From Flavobacterium psychrophilum (GTDB taxonomy: Bacteria > Bacteroidota > Bacteroidia > Flavobacteriales > Flavobacteriaceae), in NCBI GenBank assembly GCA_003243255.1, contig QFQM01000244.1, positions 1-6,317 of the forward strand: DNA of 6,317 nucleotides, in the 5' to 3' direction. Shown here piece after piece: positions 6,219-6,317 of this stretch (position 1 is its first letter; every line of letters begins with the position of its first letter). The notes under the pieces were generated by a model. That model was given only the letters and a program-made list of their open reading frames with translations. It did not search any database and was not told the DNA's origin. The position numbers were made by a program, and so were the translations under genes.

Positions 6219-6238
6219 TTTTAGTTGGTTTTAGTTGG
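6219..6238 (+). repeat. Tandem 10-bp repeat, two copies
   Basis: The unit TTTTAGTTGG occurs twice without a spacer (6219-6228 and 6229-6238), between the stop codon at 6210 and the terminator hairpin. It is probably a local duplication in the 3' untranslated region; I infer no function. Confidence 0.6.
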
Positions 6239-6246
6239 AAAAGAGA

Positions 6247-6280
6247 AAGGTGAGTCGTTACAACGGCTCACCTTATTTAT
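6247..6280 (+). terminator. Hairpin terminator after the PepSY-like gene pair
   Basis: AAGGTGAG (6247-6254) pairs with CTCACCTT (6267-6274). The stem continues through a T-G wobble and CGT/ACG to a TACA loop (6259-6262), about 12 pairs in all. A T-rich tail ATTTAT follows (6275-6280). On the opposite strand the stem is also followed by a T/C-rich run, so it could act in both directions. It lies 36 bp past the stop codon. Confidence 0.75.
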
Positions 6281-6287
6281 TAATGAT

Positions 6288-6315
6288 GGGTATACCCCCA
6301 TTTATGTTAACTTTG
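6288..6315 (+). promoter_or_regulatory. Partial promoter at the window edge with adjacent palindrome
   Basis: TAACTTTG at 6308-6315 matches TAnnTTTG exactly and probably begins a transcription unit beyond the window. No clear TTG stands about 20 nt upstream. The -33 region is instead occupied by the perfect 10-bp palindrome GGGTATACCC (6288-6297), which could be an operator of an activator-dependent promoter. The downstream gene is not visible. Confidence 0.4.
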
Positions 6316-6317
6316 CC

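Overview
The window looks like a chromosomal segment from a Bacteroidota bacterium, most likely of the Chitinophagaceae type (Chitinophaga or Niastella-like). The grounds are the protein families present (DUF2911, small secreted PepSY-like proteins, an AcpH-type protein), the near absence of Shine-Dalgarno sequences, and several good matches to the Bacteroidota promoter (TTG, about 18-21 nt, TAnnTTTG). The genus is inference. I see no mobile element, tRNA, rRNA or CRISPR array.

Layout. A gene-free stretch (1-321) leads into a promoter (322-352) and a small secreted PepSY-like protein on the plus strand (402-836). It converges, with a 36-bp gap, on a minus-strand operon read from right to left: promoter (3993-4021), a periplasmic DUF2911 protein (3397-3984), a lipoprotein DUF2911 paralogue (2738-3373) and glutamine-hydrolysing asparagine synthetase (873-2717), with gaps of 23 and 20 bp. 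Upstream, also on the minus strand, is a probable acyl-carrier-protein phosphodiesterase (4140-4736, GTG start). A 456-bp divergent intergenic region follows. It carries a cluster of TGTGAT/ATCACA boxes and a promoter for two further PepSY-like genes on the plus strand (5193-5660 and 5758-6210). The last ends in a strong hairpin terminator (6247-6274), and the window closes on a new promoter -7 element (6308-6315).

How the genes relate. The three PepSY-like proteins are divergent paralogues, each with a cleavable signal peptide and about 125-135 mature residues. Two of them share an almost identical A-rich translation start region. The two DUF2911 proteins are also paralogues that differ in export mode, one a lipoprotein and one soluble. 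Asparagine synthetase is cytoplasmic and has no obvious biochemical link to its envelope-protein operon partners. Most of the window is therefore ordinary accessory or housekeeping chromosome. The points most worth checking are the TGTGAT-box cluster, the shared leader of the PepSY paralogues, a 15-bp repeat hinting at a lost paralogue, and the DUF2911-DUF2911-asnB operon. I found no clear evidence of an undescribed multi-gene system.
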